Source: G963667675 sp965249215 (GTDB taxonomy: Bacteria > Chloroflexota > Dehalococcoidia > Lucifugimonadales > UBA3495). Taken from it: 64,000 bases of DNA. The position numbers and the translations under genes are program-made. The notes under the pieces were generated by a model. It had not been told where the DNA came from and did no database searches. It was given only the letters and a program-made list of their open reading frames with translations. The stretch covers positions 372,001 to 436,000 of the forward strand of contig CBDFLN010000002.1 in NCBI GenBank assembly GCA_965249215.1, read 5' to 3'. Below are positions 16,185 through 24,672 of the stretch, in pieces (position 1 is the first letter of the stretch; each line of letters starts with the position of its first letter).

Positions 16185-16673
16185 GTGTCCTGGTTCGTCT
16201 TCGTCCTGTTGGCCGTCCTGACCTTGGGCGGGGCCTTGGGCGTGGTGCTTACGAGGAACGTGGTGCATGCCGCCCTGGCCCTGCTCTTGTCCCTCTTGGC
16301 CATCGCCGGGGTATACCTGGTCCTGTTCGCCGAGTTCCTGGCCCTGGTCCAGGTGCTGATATACGGCGGCGCGGTGACGATAGTGGTGGTGTTCGCCCTC
16401 ATGCTCACCCCAGGCGGGGACTACCCCCGGATCTCCGATAACAGGCAGTGGCCCCTGGCCGCCGTGGCCGCTTTGGGATTGCTGGCGGTGCTCGTTCCGG
16501 CTTTCCTGATCAACAGCCCCGATGACACCCAGGCCCAGAGTCCCGCGTTCAGCGAGTTGGCCAATTCCCTGTTCACCCGTTGGGCCATCCCCTTCGAAAT
16601 CGCCTCCCTGGTCCTGCTGGTCGCCCTGGTCGGCGCAATCATCATCGCCCGGTCGGGAAGGGACGAGGGCTGA
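16185..16673 (+). CDS. nuoJ: NADH-quinone oxidoreductase subunit J
   Basis: A 162-residue membrane subunit with five hydrophobic helices. The conserved third helix region is AEFLALVQVLIYGGAVTIVVVFALML, which contains the pi-bulge and the Tyr/Gly signature (VQVLIYGGA) seen in all NuoJ. The GTG start follows GGGGGAGG. It begins the second block of nuo genes and is followed three bases later by nuoK. Confidence 0.95.
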   Translation: MSWFVFVLLAVLTLGGALGVVLTRNVVHAALALLLSLLAIAGVYLVLFAEFLALVQVLIYGGAVTIVVVFALMLTPGGDYPRISDNRQWPLAAVAALGLLAVLVPAFLINSPDDTQAQSPAFSELANSLFTRWAIPFEIASLVLLVALVGAIIIARSGRDEG

Positions 16674-16676
16674 CCC

Positions 16677-16997
16677 ATGGTATCCCTCTTTCACTTCCAA
16701 CTGCTCAGCGCCGCCCTGTTCGTCATCGGCCTGTACGGCGTCCTGGCGCGGCGGAGCGTCGTGCTCATAGTGATGTCCATCGAGTTGATGCTCAACGCGG
16801 TCAACATCAACCTGATCGCCGCCGCATCCCACCTCAACGGCATCGGCGGCTTCGTCCGGTTCGACGGCCAGATTATCGCCATCTTCGTCATCACCGTGGC
16901 AGCCGCCGAGTTGGGCTTGGCCCTGGCCATCATCCTGCGCATATACCGCAACCGCCAGACCGTAAACGTCGACGAAATAGACCTGATGCGATGGTAG
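16677..16997 (+). CDS. nuoK: NADH-quinone oxidoreductase subunit K
   Basis: A 106-residue subunit with three membrane helices, related to MrpC. The two buried Glu of the proton path are present in VMSIELMLNAVNI and VAAAELGLALAIIL. It also has FDGQIIAIFVIT and the usual C-terminal ILRIYRNRQTVNVDEIDLMRW. About 100 bases without recognisable features separate it from nuoL. Confidence 0.96.
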   Translation: MVSLFHFQLLSAALFVIGLYGVLARRSVVLIVMSIELMLNAVNINLIAAASHLNGIGGFVRFDGQIIAIFVITVAAAELGLALAIILRIYRNRQTVNVDEIDLMRW

Positions 16998-17103
16998 TTC
17001 CACTGACAGCTCGCCAGAAATTGTCCAGCCAGCCGATGCGCCGCCCGCCACCTTACGACGGTGAGATGACCGCGGGCTCTGCCTTCCCCGCGGTAGGCTG
17101 CTG

Positions 17104-19005
17104 ATGGAATGGGCCTGGCTGATTCCGGTTGTCTGCTTTGCGGCCGCCCCGATTATCGTCGTTGCCGGTCCGTTCCTGCCAGGTAAGGGCGCATCCCTCT
17201 CGATTCTCGCCATCGCCGCCGGCTTCGGCCTCTTCTGGGTCGTGCTGGCCGGTTTCCTGGGCGCCGGGCCTGCGTCCACAGACTGCTTCACCAGCGCCGA
17301 CACCGGGTCGCTGACCTGCCTGTTCAGCCTCACCTGGTTCCAGGCCGGGGACGTCCAATTGTTCTGGGGGATGATCATCGACCCGCTGGCCGTGGTGATG
17401 CTGGGACTCGTGACCTTCGTCGCCCTGCTGGTGCAGATATACTCCCTGGGCTACATGCACGGCGACCCTCGCTTCGGCTGGTACTTCGCCGTCCACTCCC
17501 TGTTCGCCGCCGCCATGTTGACCCTGGTGTTGGCCGACAACTTCCTGCTGCTATACGTGGCCTGGGAACTGGTCGGCATCTGCTCCTACCTGCTTATCGG
17601 CTTCTGGCACGAGCGGCCCGCCGCCAGAGAAGCCGCCAAGAAGGCCTTCATCGTTACCCGCATCGGCGACGTGGGCCTGCTCATCGGCATACTCCTTCTG
17701 TGGCGGGAAGTGGGTTCGTTCAGCATGGCCGATGCCTTCGACGCCGCCCGGACCGGGGCTATGAGCGAGGGCATAACCACCGCCGCGGCCCTGCTGCTCT
17801 TTCTCGGCGCAATGGGCAAGTCGGCCCAGGTCCCGTTTCACGTATGGCTGCCCGACGCCATGGAGGGCCCCACTCCGGTCAGCGCGCTGATTCACGCCGC
17901 CACCATGGTGGTAGCCGGCGTCTATCTCGTCGCCAGGGCGTTTCCCATCTTCCAGGCCTACGACGCCGACCCACTGCTGGTGGTGGCGGTTGTCGGCTTG
18001 GTCACCGCCTTGATGGCGGCCTCCATTGCCCTGGTAGCCACCGACCTCAAACGCATCCTGGCCTATTCGACCATCAGCCACCTGGGCCTGATGATGCTGT
18101 CGCTGGGAGCCTTCGGCTATACCGCCGCCGTTTTCCATCTGCTGGCCCACGGCTTCGCCAAGGCCCTGCTGTTCCTCGCCGCGGGCAGCGTACTCCACAG
18201 CACAGAAGAGCAGGATATAAGACGCATGGGCGGCCTCCGGCGCGTCATGCCGCTAACCGCCCTGGTCTTCTCCGTCGGCGCTCTCTCCCTGGGGGGCATC
18301 CCCATCCTCGCCGGGTTCTGGAGCAAGGAGGAGGTGCTGGCCGCGGTCAGCGATCACCGCAACGCCGCCTTTCTCGTCTTCGCCTTGTTGGCCTCGTTCT
18401 TGAGCGCGCTGTACATGGCCCGAGCCATGTTCGTCGCCTTCTTTGGGACAGCCAGGCCTGGACTTGAACAGGTCCAGGACGCCCCGCGCCTGATGGCCTG
18501 GCCCATGCTACTGCTGGCCGTACTGGCGGCCGGGTTTGGCTTCTTGAGCTTTAATTGGCCCGGCAGCTACGGCGGGCTTGGAACGTTCCTCTTTTTTGCA
18601 CAGGCCCATGCCTTCAAGTTCACCTGGTGGCTGGGCGTCCTCTCCGCGGCCCTGGCCCTCGCCGCGTTCGGGTTAGCCGCCCTGGTCTACGTCCGTGGCG
18701 CGGTCTCCCTTAAGGGGGTCAATGTGCGCCTCGCGCCAGTCCTAAGGGTGGTGGAAAACAAATACTACTTCGACGAGGTATACCAGTGGACGGTGGACCG
18801 GGTGGTTCTGACCTTTTCCGGCCTCGTTGCCCTCTTCGACCGGGCCGTGGTCAACGACCTGGCGGTCAACGGCCTGGCCCACTCCATACGCCGCCTGGGA
18901 TTTGCCCTGCGGCTTCACGTCACCGGCCACGTGTACAGCTACGCTCTCGGCATGGCCCTGGGCACCGTGGGACTGGCTATCTTCTGGTGGCTGAGGTCCA
19001 CATGA
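17104..19005 (+). CDS. nuoL: NADH-quinone oxidoreductase subunit L
   Basis: A 633-residue antiporter-like proton pump at the distal end of the membrane arm. Key segments: YVAWELVGICSYLLIGFWH (the buried Glu), MGKSAQVPFHVWLPDAMEGP, TPVSALIHAATMVVAGVYL (broken helix with Lys/His of the proton path), and LKRILAYSTISHLGLM. The length and the C-terminal extension (VVENKYYFDEVYQWTVDRV, then a last membrane segment) match the lateral helix region of NuoL. Overlap with nuoM is avoided by 10 bases. Confidence 0.97.
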   Translation: MEWAWLIPVVCFAAAPIIVVAGPFLPGKGASLSILAIAAGFGLFWVVLAGFLGAGPASTDCFTSADTGSLTCLFSLTWFQAGDVQLFWGMIIDPLAVVMLGLVTFVALLVQIYSLGYMHGDPRFGWYFAVHSLFAAAMLTLVLADNFLLLYVAWELVGICSYLLIGFWHERPAAREAAKKAFIVTRIGDVGLLIGILLLWREVGSFSMADAFDAARTGAMSEGITTAAALLLFLGAMGKSAQVPFHVWLPDAMEGPTPVSALIHAATMVVAGVYLVARAFPIFQAYDADPLLVVAVVGLVTALMAASIALVATDLKRILAYSTISHLGLMMLSLGAFGYTAAVFHLLAHGFAKALLFLAAGSVLHSTEEQDIRRMGGLRRVMPLTALVFSVGALSLGGIPILAGFWSKEEVLAAVSDHRNAAFLVFALLASFLSALYMARAMFVAFFGTARPGLEQVQDAPRLMAWPMLLLAVLAAGFGFLSFNWPGSYGGLGTFLFFAQAHAFKFTWWLGVLSAALALAAFGLAALVYVRGAVSLKGVNVRLAPVLRVVENKYYFDEVYQWTVDRVVLTFSGLVALFDRAVVNDLAVNGLAHSIRRLGFALRLHVTGHVYSYALGMALGTVGLAIFWWLRST

Positions 19006-19015
19006 CGCGGCTGTG

Positions 19016-20539
19016 ATGGATTCTTTCGACCAGATAGCCCTACTGCTGCTTCTCGCAATCCCGCTGGCCGGGGCGATTCTCCTCATGTTCTCCCCCGGTG
19101 GCCGGGACGGGTGGGCATCTAAAGAAGTCTGGCTCTTCTCCGTGTTTGTCGCCGCCGTCTCCCTGGTCCTGTCCCTGGTGATATTCGCCCGCTACGATTA
19201 CGGCCAGGGAGGATTCCAGTTCACCCGGACTTTCGAGTGGCTGGACGCTCCCCTAAACATCGACTTTTCGTTGGGCATCGACGGCATCACCGCTCCCCTG
19301 GTGTTGCTCAACGGCATAGTGCTCCTGGGCGGCGTGCTCATATCCCAGAGCATCCGCTACCGCACCCGGGACTTCTTCGTGCTGCTGCTGGCCCTGGGCT
19401 CCGGGGTGTTCGGCGTCTTCGCCGTGCGGGACCTCTTCTTCCTGTTCTTCTTCTACGAGCTGGCGGTCCTGCCCATGTACCTGCTAATCGGGGTCTGGGG
19501 CAGCAGCACCGACTTTGGGACGTTCCTGCGCACCAAAGAGTACGGGGCAATGAAGCTGATGCTCTACCTCATCGCCGGCAGCGTGCTGGTGTGGGTGGGC
19601 ATCCTGGCCGTGTACGTCGAGGCCGGAGACGCCGGCGTCCCCACATTCTCCCTTGCCGCGCTGGGCGAGTTGGCCCCCGAAGGCCAGTTCAGCGAGACCT
19701 TCCAGACCTTGGTGTTTCCGCTGTTCATGATTGGCTTTGGAGTACTGGCCGGCCTGTGGCCCTTCCACACCTGGTCCCCCGACGGCCACGTTGCGGCCCC
19801 AACGGCGGTCAGCATGCTCCACGCCGGCGTCCTGATGAAGCTGGGCGCTTACGGCATCATCCGCGTCGGCCTGGTGTTGCTGCCCGACGGCGCAGCCAAC
19901 TGGATGCCGGTGCTCATAAGCCTGGGCACGGTAAACGTCCTCTACGGCGCGGTGTCGGCCATGTCGCAGCAGGACCTGAAGTACGTCATCGGATATTCCA
20001 GCGTCAGCCACATGGGCTACGTGCTAATGGGCATCGCCACCCTGGACCGGGTCGGCGTCGCCGGCGGGGTGCTGCAGATGTTCTCCCACGGGATTATGAC
20101 CGCCCTGATGTTCCTACTGGTCGGGGCAATATACGACCGGACCCACGTCCGGGACATCAACGTGCTGAACGGGCTCTCCAACCGCATGAGGGTCACCAGC
20201 TTCTTCTTCGCCATCGCCGGCCTGGCGTCCATGGGGCTCCCGGGACTCAGCGGATTTATTGCCGAGTTCATGGTATTCACCGGGGCCTTCCGCACTTACC
20301 TGCCCCTGGCCGTGCTGGCCGTGATCGGCGCGGCCTTGACCGCGGTTTACGTGCTGCGGCTGCTGGCCCGCACTTTCCTGGGCGAGTCCGACGTCCGCTG
20401 GCAAGACCTCACCGACGCCGGTGGGATGGAGAAGGCCGTCGGCGGGGCTTTCGTGTTGATTCTCTTATTCGTAGGCGTGTGGCCGGACCCCTTGACCAGG
20501 GTCATCAACGCCAGCGTGGCAACGTTGCCGGGAGTGTAG
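19016..20539 (+). CDS. nuoM: NADH-quinone oxidoreductase subunit M
   Basis: A 507-residue antiporter-like proton pump. Signatures: FFYELAVLPMYLLIGVWG (buried Glu), KLMLYLIAGSVLVWVG, GLWPFHTWSPDGHVAAPTAVSMLHAGVLMKLGAYG and LKYVIGYSSVSHMGYVLMG. The ATG at 19016 directly follows a possible GTG start at 19013, and either is plausible. It lies between nuoL and nuoN with only short gaps. Confidence 0.97.
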   Translation: MDSFDQIALLLLLAIPLAGAILLMFSPGGRDGWASKEVWLFSVFVAAVSLVLSLVIFARYDYGQGGFQFTRTFEWLDAPLNIDFSLGIDGITAPLVLLNGIVLLGGVLISQSIRYRTRDFFVLLLALGSGVFGVFAVRDLFFLFFFYELAVLPMYLLIGVWGSSTDFGTFLRTKEYGAMKLMLYLIAGSVLVWVGILAVYVEAGDAGVPTFSLAALGELAPEGQFSETFQTLVFPLFMIGFGVLAGLWPFHTWSPDGHVAAPTAVSMLHAGVLMKLGAYGIIRVGLVLLPDGAANWMPVLISLGTVNVLYGAVSAMSQQDLKYVIGYSSVSHMGYVLMGIATLDRVGVAGGVLQMFSHGIMTALMFLLVGAIYDRTHVRDINVLNGLSNRMRVTSFFFAIAGLASMGLPGLSGFIAEFMVFTGAFRTYLPLAVLAVIGAALTAVYVLRLLARTFLGESDVRWQDLTDAGGMEKAVGGAFVLILLFVGVWPDPLTRVINASVATLPGV

Positions 20540-20546
20540 ACCGACC

Positions 20547-22061
20547 GTGCCGGGACTGACCGCAAACCTTGAACTGCTGACGCCTGAGTTCGCGCTGGCC
20601 GGGCTGGCCTTCCTGGTCTTGACCGTAGACCTCCTTCTTCCCCGCGGCGGGAAAGCAGTAATACCCTGGCTGGCCGCCGGTGGACTAGCTGGCATCATCG
20701 TCCTGTCGTTGCTCATGCTGTGGGGCCAGGACCAGACCCTGTACGACGGCCTGCTGGCGGTTGACGATTACTCCCTGTTCTTCAAGGTGTTCTTCCTGGG
20801 CATCGGCATCTTCATCGTGTTCGCCTCTATCGACTACGTGAAGCAGTTCCTGGAAAACCCCGGTGAGTTCTACGGCCTGCTCCTGTTGTCCATCCTGGGC
20901 ATGAACGTGATGGTCCAGTCCCGGGAGCTGTTGACTGCCTACATCTCCCTGGAGCTGCTCAGCTTCAGCCTGTATGTCCTGGCTTCCCACGCCAGGGCCA
21001 ACCCCCGGTCCAACGAGGCGGGGCTGAAGTACATCCTCGTCGGCGCATTCTCCTCGGCCATCCTGCTCTACGGCATCAGCATGGTCTACGGCACGTTGGG
21101 CGTTACCCGTTTCGAGGACATCAGCGCCGCCCTGGCCGTCGTCGAAGGAGTGAGTCCGTCTCTCTGGGTGGGCGTCGCCTTGATACTGGTGGGACTGGGA
21201 TTCAAAGTCGCCGCAGTGCCCTTCCACATGTGGGCCCCGGACGTCTACGAGGGCTCGCCCTTTCCCATAACAGCCTACCTTGCCATCGGCTCCAAGACCG
21301 CCGCTTTTGCCTTAGTCCTGCGACTGGCCGCCGAGGGCTTTGTCCCCGCCGTCGACCGCTGGGAGCAGTGGCAGGTGATCCTGGCCGTCCTGGCGGCGGC
21401 GACCATGTTGACCGGCAACCTGGTTGCCCTGACCCAGCGCAACCTCAAACGCCTCATGGCCTACTCCGGCATCTCCCACGGGGGTTTCGTCCTGGCCGGC
21501 CTGGCCGCCCTATCCGCCCACTCCAATTTTGCCTCCAACGGCATCATGCTCTACCTGGTTGGCTACTCCATCGCCAGCCTTGTGGTATTTGCCGGGCTGA
21601 TCGCTTTCTTCAACACCACCCGGCGGGAGACCGTCACCGCGCTGGCCGGTCTTGCCGACCGCCAGCCCTTCCTGGCGGCGTCCATCGCCATTGGACTGTT
21701 CTCCCTGGGAGGACTTCCCATATTTGCCGGCTTTGCCATCAAGTTCTACCTGTTCACCGCCATAGCCCAAGCGGGGTTCCTGTGGCTGGCCGGCCTGGCC
21801 ATCTTCAGCAGCCTGGTCTCCATCTATTACTATCTTCAGGTCATACGGCAGATGTACATCGAGCCGGCCTCGGATGACACTGACGAAGCATCTGATGAGA
21901 CCCTGGAAGCCCCGACTCCGTCAGTCCCCCTCGCCGCCGCGCCCTCTGCGCTATTGCTGGCGGTGATGGCCGTCGGCGTAGCGGCCCTGTTCTGGATTGG
22001 CGTGTATCCCTCGCCCCTCCTTGGCCCCATCGAAGCGGCCAGCCAGGCAATCTTGCCCTGA
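20547..22061 (+). CDS. nuoN: NADH-quinone oxidoreductase subunit N
   Basis: A 504-residue antiporter-like subunit starting at a GTG. Signatures: LLTAYISLELLSFSLYVLAS (buried Glu), EAGLKYILVGAFSSAILLYG, FKVAAVPFHMWAPDVYEGSPFPITAYL and RNLKRLMAYSGISHGGFVLAG. Between its last two helices is an acidic Thr/Glu-rich loop (SDDTDEASDETLEAPTP). Its 3' end, including bases past the stop, has a decayed second copy at 23310-23466, beyond the next gene. Confidence 0.96.
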   Translation: MPGLTANLELLTPEFALAGLAFLVLTVDLLLPRGGKAVIPWLAAGGLAGIIVLSLLMLWGQDQTLYDGLLAVDDYSLFFKVFFLGIGIFIVFASIDYVKQFLENPGEFYGLLLLSILGMNVMVQSRELLTAYISLELLSFSLYVLASHARANPRSNEAGLKYILVGAFSSAILLYGISMVYGTLGVTRFEDISAALAVVEGVSPSLWVGVALILVGLGFKVAAVPFHMWAPDVYEGSPFPITAYLAIGSKTAAFALVLRLAAEGFVPAVDRWEQWQVILAVLAAATMLTGNLVALTQRNLKRLMAYSGISHGGFVLAGLAALSAHSNFASNGIMLYLVGYSIASLVVFAGLIAFFNTTRRETVTALAGLADRQPFLAASIAIGLFSLGGLPIFAGFAIKFYLFTAIAQAGFLWLAGLAIFSSLVSIYYYLQVIRQMYIEPASDDTDEASDETLEAPTPSVPLAAAPSALLLAVMAVGVAALFWIGVYPSPLLGPIEAASQAILP

Positions 22062-22167
22062 CTTGTCGCTGGCTGAGTGGTACATGGGATGTTGGACTTT
22101 CATCTAGTGCGTACGTGCGGGAGACCTTGTAGAACTAGGTTCCCGATAAAGAGATTCTGGTGCTTTA

Positions 22168-23205
22168 ATGTTTGAATGGCACGATCTCAATGCCCGACAT
22201 GAGGCAACCTTTCTTTGGTTCGCCGCCATGTTGGTTTTTGCTGCTGCCAACTCCCCAGACCTTAGGAGGTCGGCCTACAATCTCCTGAAAATGCTCCTCA
22301 GTCCGGCAATATCGCCGCTGATAGCCGGACTCCTGGCAAACGTGACCTTCCTCACCTTCATGGCCGTACTTGTAGGAAGGAAAGTTGGACTATGGGAGCC
22401 GCTACCTCTAGTGACGGCAACCGTATGGACATTCACGACTGGATTCTCACTCCTCTTGAACCTAGATGAATCCCTCAAGGCCAATAATGCATTCAAGAAG
22501 AGAGTTGTTACGTTGCTGGGGCCATCAACGGTTGTGGCGGAGATCGTTGGTGTTACGATTCTCGCGTTCTGGTGGGAGTTGCTTCTGGCACCCATATTAT
22601 TTGTTCTTGCATACGGGGTGTATGCGAATCGCAGTACCGGTCTGAGGATCACCTCTGGGGTTCTGCTCTTAGCATATGCTGCCGGATTGATGCTCGGAGT
22701 AATCATCGACTTGGCGGGAGATGTCAACACCTGGCGCTCTCCAACACAAGCCATCCTGTTGCCCATAGTGTTGACTATCGGTACTCTGCCCTATGTTCAA
22801 TTGCTGGTGCTTGTGGAACGGTTTAGGTTCAGAAGGGGCGCCAACTCCAAGACGGTGAAGTCGAGCGAGTATGGAAAGGATTGGCCCCTTACGATAGATT
22901 CCGCGACCCTATGTTGCAGGTTCGGGGCCGTTTGGCTGGAAGCGAGTGGAAAGAGGTATGCTGTGAATGGAACTGCTAAGCCAATTCTGAAGAAATATGG
23001 CTACGCGTCCCTTGAATTGAATGACATCTGGAGGGATCATCCTGACAAGATGAAGCTGGCCGAGGCTTCGGAAACGGATGGCGAGGCCATTGAGTGGAAA
23101 GTCAGTATCCACCGGTTGATTCAAGATGGGCTTGCTTTGGAGGATCAGAGACAAAGACCAGCTGCAGTCGCGGGGGATCTCACTAAGGAGACCCACCTCC
23201 CATAA
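22168..23205 (+). CDS. membrane protein with C-terminal DUF2511-like domain
   Basis: A 345-residue protein. Residues 1-225 hold about seven hydrophobic helices with no recognised transporter motif. A basic linker (RFRFRRGANSKTVKSSEYGK) leads to a soluble C-terminal domain with SATLCCRFGAVWLEASGKRY, AVNGTAKPILKKYGY and DIWRDHPD. This resembles the DUF2511/YebY-type domain found in small secreted proteins. The gene lies between nuoN and a second nuoN tail, so it was probably inserted or recombined in. Function unknown. Confidence 0.6.
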   Translation: MFEWHDLNARHEATFLWFAAMLVFAAANSPDLRRSAYNLLKMLLSPAISPLIAGLLANVTFLTFMAVLVGRKVGLWEPLPLVTATVWTFTTGFSLLLNLDESLKANNAFKKRVVTLLGPSTVVAEIVGVTILAFWWELLLAPILFVLAYGVYANRSTGLRITSGVLLLAYAAGLMLGVIIDLAGDVNTWRSPTQAILLPIVLTIGTLPYVQLLVLVERFRFRRGANSKTVKSSEYGKDWPLTIDSATLCCRFGAVWLEASGKRYAVNGTAKPILKKYGYASLELNDIWRDHPDKMKLAEASETDGEAIEWKVSIHRLIQDGLALEDQRQRPAAVAGDLTKETHLP

Positions 23206-23309
23206 TCGTGCAAAGGAGAGTGACTACCCTAAGGGTTTCCAGGCGGCGCGGAGGGCCGACAGGTAGATCAGAGCCATGTCCTATGCCAGCCTGGCCCGGG
23301 CGGCAGACC

Positions 23310-23466
23310 CAGCCCTTGCCGCCGCGCCGTCGGTCCTGCTGCTGGCGGTGGTGGGTGTCGGCGTCGCGGCCGTGTTCTGGATAGGGGTGTACCCCGCCCC
23401 GTTATCGACTCCATCCAGGCCGCGAGTCAGGCGATTCTGCCGTGATCTTGTGGCTGGCTGCGTGAC
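23310..23466 (+). pseudogene. decayed duplicate of the nuoN 3' end
   Basis: The frame from 23276 reads AAAPSVLLLAVVGVGVAAVF and then WIGVYPAPL, the counterpart of AAAPSALLLAVMAVGVAALF and WIGVYPSPL near the end of nuoN. One missing base near 23406 shifts the rest, DSIQAASQAILP, into another frame that ends at the TGA at 23443-23445. The similarity goes past the stop (TTGTGGCTGGCTG against TTGTCGCTGGCTG). The copy is diverged, so it is not a recent duplication. Confidence 0.75.
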
Positions 23467-23552
23467 GATATGAGCAATGGCGCTCTCGTGAATGGCATCC
23501 TTGCTCCCTGAAATGCTGGTTGGCTAGTCATTGCTTACTTGACGCTTCTGTT

Positions 23553-23678
23553 GTGAGTTGGTGGAAGGCAATAGTCTGCGTGGCGGTTATGGGAGGGACA
23601 TTTAGGCTCTCGATATGGATGTCCGCCTATTTGTCGGGGCTCACTGAGATGGAAGTTCTAAGAGAGCTATTTGGCTAA
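23553..23678 (+). CDS. possible 41-residue membrane peptide
   Basis: From a GTG the frame reads a Trp-rich start and a hydrophobic segment (AIVCVAVMGGTFRLSIWMSA), then a charged end (TEMEVLRELFG). There is no clear ribosome binding site and no known family. It could be a chance frame in the 270-base gap after the nuoN remnant. Confidence 0.25.
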   Translation: MSWWKAIVCVAVMGGTFRLSIWMSAYLSGLTEMEVLRELFG

Positions 23679-23742
23679 ATACGTTCGCGGATGTGCCTAG
23701 GCCAAAAGCAAATGGAACTTAACGAAGCGAGGAGGCAAAATT

Positions 23743-23943
23743 GTGCACCCTGAGGATTTGGCAGAATGGGCGAAGTCTAAAGCCTGCGACCACCATAGGG
23801 GCGTCGATAGTGGCCACGATTGCAACAACCCAGCGGCGTGTAAGCAAGCATTGACGATTGCCGCGTATCTTGAACGACTGACGAGGTTCGAGGGAACCAG
23901 TCAAGATGGGCGTCGTGTCAGTGGTTACATTATTGAGGGCTGA
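23743..23943 (+). CDS. small hypothetical protein with His/Cys-rich N-terminus
   Basis: A 66-residue protein with a GTG start behind a strong GAGGAGG. The N-terminal half has CDHHRGVDSGHDCNN followed by AACKQALTI, in which three Cys and three His could bind a metal. An amphipathic helix follows (LTIAAYLERLTRF). The signal for translation is convincing; the function is unknown. Confidence 0.55.
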   Translation: MHPEDLAEWAKSKACDHHRGVDSGHDCNNPAACKQALTIAAYLERLTRFEGTSQDGRRVSGYIIEG

Positions 23944-24104
23944 AGTTTGCCTAGAACGGCACGTCGGCGTGGGCAAGCCAGTGAAGGCTTTGTCTTTTGT
24001 CTGAATCGCATACGTCACCAAAGACCCTTGACCGGGTGGCTCGCTTAAACTGATTTATTTTGCTACGGTCTATCGGCTTTAGGCCAATGGAAACGAGCAT
24101 CGGG

Positions 24105-24113
24105 TGATATAAT
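24105..24113 (+). promoter_or_regulatory. extended -10 promoter
   Basis: TGA followed by TATAAT (24108-24113). The -35 is poor, as allowed for extended -10 promoters. It would drive the LOG-like gene at 24144 and enolase. Confidence 0.6.
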
Positions 24114-24143
24114 GGCAGCCGCTACGAAAAGCGAGCTCTCTGT

Positions 24144-24659
24144 GTGCGTAATGCGTCTACCGGCATGATTATTTCCGTAATCGGAGCCAGCAACCCAACC
24201 ACAAAGCTGCACTTGGAGTTGGCCGAGGCCGTGGGCCGCGAGCTGGCCCAACGAGGGGTAATGGTGGCTTGCGGCGGCCTCACCGGCGTCATGGAAGCCG
24301 TCTGCCGGGGCGCCAAGTCCGCCGGCGGCGTAACCATCGGCATATTGCCCGGCAGCGTCGCCGCCGATGCTAACAGCTACGTCGACATTCCCATCGTCAC
24401 CAACATGGGATATTCCCGTAACGCCATCGTGGTCTACACCGGCCGCGCCGTCATCGCCGTAGGCGGGGCCTATGGCACCCTCTCCGAAATCAGCTACGCC
24501 TTGGCCGAGGACATCCCCGTGGTCGGCCTTGAGACCTGGGAGTTGACTCGCAACGGCGACGGCCAGCCCGTTGACGGCGCCATCATACCAGCCTCAAGCC
24601 CTGCCGACGCGGTGGACAAGGCCCTTGCCGCCGCCGCCGCCAGGGACGGGCGAGGATAG
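24144..24659 (+). CDS. TIGR00725/LOG-like nucleotide-binding protein
   Basis: A 171-residue Rossmann-like protein of the TIGR00725 / SLOG-type group, related to LOG phosphoribohydrolases and molybdenum-cofactor carrier proteins. Signatures: ISVIGASNPTTKLHLELAEA, ACGGLTGVMEAVCRGAKSAGG, IGILPGS and AVGGAYGTLSEISYALAE, the last corresponding to the PGGxGTxxE motif with AYGTLSE. GTG at 24144 is used; ATG 24165 is an alternative. It is 13 bases before the enolase GTG, so the two should be co-transcribed. The substrate is not known. Confidence 0.8.
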   Translation: MRNASTGMIISVIGASNPTTKLHLELAEAVGRELAQRGVMVACGGLTGVMEAVCRGAKSAGGVTIGILPGSVAADANSYVDIPIVTNMGYSRNAIVVYTGRAVIAVGGAYGTLSEISYALAEDIPVVGLETWELTRNGDGQPVDGAIIPASSPADAVDKALAAAAARDGRG

Positions 24660-24672
24660 GACCGGAAGACCG

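Noticed and set aside
16158..17378. Minus-strand ORF of 406 codons
   Set aside because: Antisense to nuoJ, nuoK and the start of nuoL; Gln/Gly/Asp-rich shadow frame.
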